Origin: an uncultured Oscillospiraceae bacterium | Lineage (GTDB): Bacteria > Bacillota > Clostridia > Oscillospirales > Oscillospiraceae | Direction: 5' to 3' | Length of the DNA stretch: 20,584 bases | NCBI GenBank assembly: GCA_910587285.1 | Contig: CAJULM010000049.1 | Span: 1 to 20,584 of the forward strand | Shown: one piece after another, positions 19,528 to 20,584 of the stretch | Layout: each line of letters begins with the position of its first letter | Position numbering within the stretch: position 1 is the first letter of the stretch | Translations under genes and position numbers: made by a program | The notes under the pieces: generated by a model | The model's input: only the letters and a program-made list of their open reading frames with translations | Databases searched by the model: none | What the model was told of the DNA's origin: nothing

Positions 19528-19583
19528 AAGATGTGTACCTATTCATGTATCCGGGCTGATTGCCTAATGTTGCGGAGGTTCTT

Positions 19584-20168
19584 ATGTCACAGATGACAAA
19601 ACGGGCGTTGGAAGCGTCACTGAAAAAGCTGCTGCTCCAGAAACCGCTGACCAAAATCACCATTAGCGACATCACGGAGGACTGCGGTATCAGCCGCATG
19701 ACTTTCTATTACCACTTTAAGGATATCTATGATCTGGTGGAGTGGGTCTGTGTGGAGGATGCCGCCCAAGCGCTGGAGGGAAAGAAAACCTATGACACCT
19801 GGCAGGAAGGATTTCTTAACATCTTTTATGCGGTGCGGGAGAACAAGCCCTTCATCATAAACGTCTACCGATGTGTCAGCCGGGAGCGGATTGAGCAGTA
19901 CCTGAACCCACTGATCCGCAGCCTGATTCTGGGGGTGGTGGAGGAGAAGTCTGCGGGGTTGACGGTCAGTGAAGAGGACAAGCGGTTTATTGCCGGCTTC
20001 TATCAATATGCCTTTGTGGGTATCATGCTGGAATGGATCAATGGATCTATGAAGGAGGAGCCCGCAGTCATCGTGGAGCGCGTCAGTAGGCTGATCCACG
20101 GCAATGTCGTCCGGGCGCTGCACGAGTTCCGCCTGGATAAACCCTTACATACGCAGACAGATGATTGA
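19584..20168 (+). CDS. TetR/AcrR-family regulator (DhaS-like C-terminal domain)
   Basis: This 194-residue protein has a TetR N-terminal helix-turn-helix: ALEASLKKLLLQKPLTKITI, then SDITEDCGISRMTFYYHF with the family F-Y-Y-H-F end. The C-terminal ligand domain (about 65-185) is of the TetR_C_8/DhaS type (FIAGFYQYAFVGIMLEWINGSM). The ATG at 19584 lies 5 bases after GGAGG; a TTG at 19560 has no site. A terminator follows, then the oleate hydratase gene on the same strand. The likely role is repression of itself and the hydratase with a fatty acid or acyl-CoA as effector, inferred from position only. Confidence 0.88.
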   Translation: MSQMTKRALEASLKKLLLQKPLTKITISDITEDCGISRMTFYYHFKDIYDLVEWVCVEDAAQALEGKKTYDTWQEGFLNIFYAVRENKPFIINVYRCVSRERIEQYLNPLIRSLILGVVEEKSAGLTVSEEDKRFIAGFYQYAFVGIMLEWINGSMKEEPAVIVERVSRLIHGNVVRALHEFRLDKPLHTQTDD

Positions 20169-20181
20169 AACATAGACAAAG

Positions 20182-20223
20182 CCCCCGCCATGATGAAATT
20201 TTAATCATGGCGGGGGTTCTGTT
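20182..20223 (+). terminator. Terminator between the TetR and oleate hydratase genes
   Basis: CCCCCGCCATGAT (20182-20194) pairs with ATCATGGCGGGGG (20204-20216) around GAAATTTTA, followed by TTCTGTTT. The hydratase therefore has its own promoter. Confidence 0.87.
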
Positions 20224-20225
20224 TA

Positions 20226-20254
20226 TTGTGAAGCGGCGCAAGGCGGTCTATGAT
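20226..20254 (+). promoter_or_regulatory. Promoter candidate of oleate hydratase
   Basis: TTGTGA (20226-20231), 17 bases, TATGAT (20249-20254). A small hairpin GAACCG/CGGTTC (20271-20287) lies just ahead of the AAAGGA ribosome binding site at 20291. Confidence 0.55.
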
Positions 20255-20304
20255 AGCCTCATCAACAAGAGAACCGCAAAACGGTTCCAGAAAGGATGTT
20301 ATAT

Positions 20305-20584
20305 ATGTATTATTCCAGCGGTAACTATGAGGCCTTTGCCCGCCCGAAAAAACCGGAGGGCGTGGATCACAAGTCGGCCTACATCATCGGCACTGGCCTG
20401 GCCGCCCTCACCGCCGCCTGCTACCTGGTCCGGGACGGCCAGATGAAGGGGGATCATATCCACATATTCGAGAAGGACCCCATCCCTGGCGGGGCCTGCG
20501 ACGGGTGGAAATTCGAGAACGTGGGCTACGTCATGCGGGGCGGCCGGGAGATGGACAACCATTTCGAGGTCATGTGGGACCTGT
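20305..20584 (+). CDS. ohyA: Oleate hydratase (myosin-cross-reactive antigen family), N-terminal part
   Basis: The first 93 residues are in the window; the gene runs off the right end. It opens with MYYSSGNYEAFARPKKPEGV, nearly invariant in this family, then the FAD-binding dinucleotide fold (SAYIIGTGLAALTAACYLVR). IFEKDPIPGGACDG and YVMRGGREMDNHFEVMWDL follow, and RGGREM is a family hallmark. Oleate hydratase adds water to the cis-9 double bond of oleate and similar acids, giving 10-hydroxystearate, and detoxifies host unsaturated fatty acids at the membrane. The ATG at 20305 follows AAAGGA by 8 bases. The TetR gene just upstream is the likely regulator. Confidence 0.93.
   Translation, partial: MYYSSGNYEAFARPKKPEGVDHKSAYIIGTGLAALTAACYLVRDGQMKGDHIHIFEKDPIPGGACDGWKFENVGYVMRGGREMDNHFEVMWDL

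Larger units (their letters stand above)
19290..19583 (+). other. AT-rich leader region ahead of the TetR gene
   Basis: It contains a promoter (19403-19431), nested inverted repeats (19441-19483), and a well-placed ribosome binding site with an 8-codon frame (19501-19527). I see no longer gene. Composition shifts to GC-richer sequence at about 19580. Confidence 0.5.

Noticed and set aside
1..20584. CRISPR array or rRNA genes
   Set aside because: No regularly spaced direct repeats and no rRNA-like sequence were seen; the only RNA genes recognised are three tRNAs.

Overview
The window looks like a chromosomal segment of a high-GC gut clostridium, most likely an Oscillospiraceae member (Flavonifractor / Lawsonibacter / Dysosmobacter type). 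This is inferred from GC-rich codon use combined with Gram-positive ribosome binding sites and sigma-A promoters, the mrnC-rqcH pair, a SpoVK/CbbX-type AAA protein and the families present. No species call is possible from sequence reading alone.

Positions 1-8330 are ordinary chromosome. They hold the end of a rhomboid protease, a MarR regulator with its one-piece ABC exporter behind a promoter carrying two palindromic operator candidates, an ElaA acetyltransferase, the operon mrnC-rqcH-hotdog thioesterase, and a convergent membrane-anchored alpha/beta hydrolase. Positions 8330-9060 have no protein gene of normal size. They contain regulatory sites (a WalR-like box, an orphan promoter with a LexA-like box, structured sequence) and a tRNA-Thr/tRNA-Tyr operon on the minus strand. 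Positions 9079-9856 are a compact cassette of three small genes (zinc ribbon without a normal start codon, coiled coil, sigma region 4-like protein). A HAD phosphatase, a possible ThyX-fold protein, a zinc-ribbon/Big2/SH3 envelope protein and a divergent TerB-like plus AAA+ ATPase follow, up to 14101.

Immediately after a tRNA-Leu (14147-14234) composition turns sharply AT-rich and stays so to about 19580. This is an accessory island. It holds a recombinase-domain fragment, a KilA-N protein, and a translationally coupled pair encoding a DUF4297/Cap4-like nuclease and a Rad50/SMC-like ATPase with a CxxC hook, followed by strong hairpins and a decayed IS3-family insertion sequence. The nuclease-ATPase pair is the best candidate for a poorly described system. 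It resembles Lamassu (LmuA/LmuB) or the ABC three-component conflict systems, but no middle component is visible and a KilA-N gene precedes it.

From 19584 the sequence returns towards chromosomal character with a TetR/DhaS-type regulator and the start of an oleate hydratase gene that runs off the window. The regulator plausibly controls this fatty-acid detoxification enzyme.
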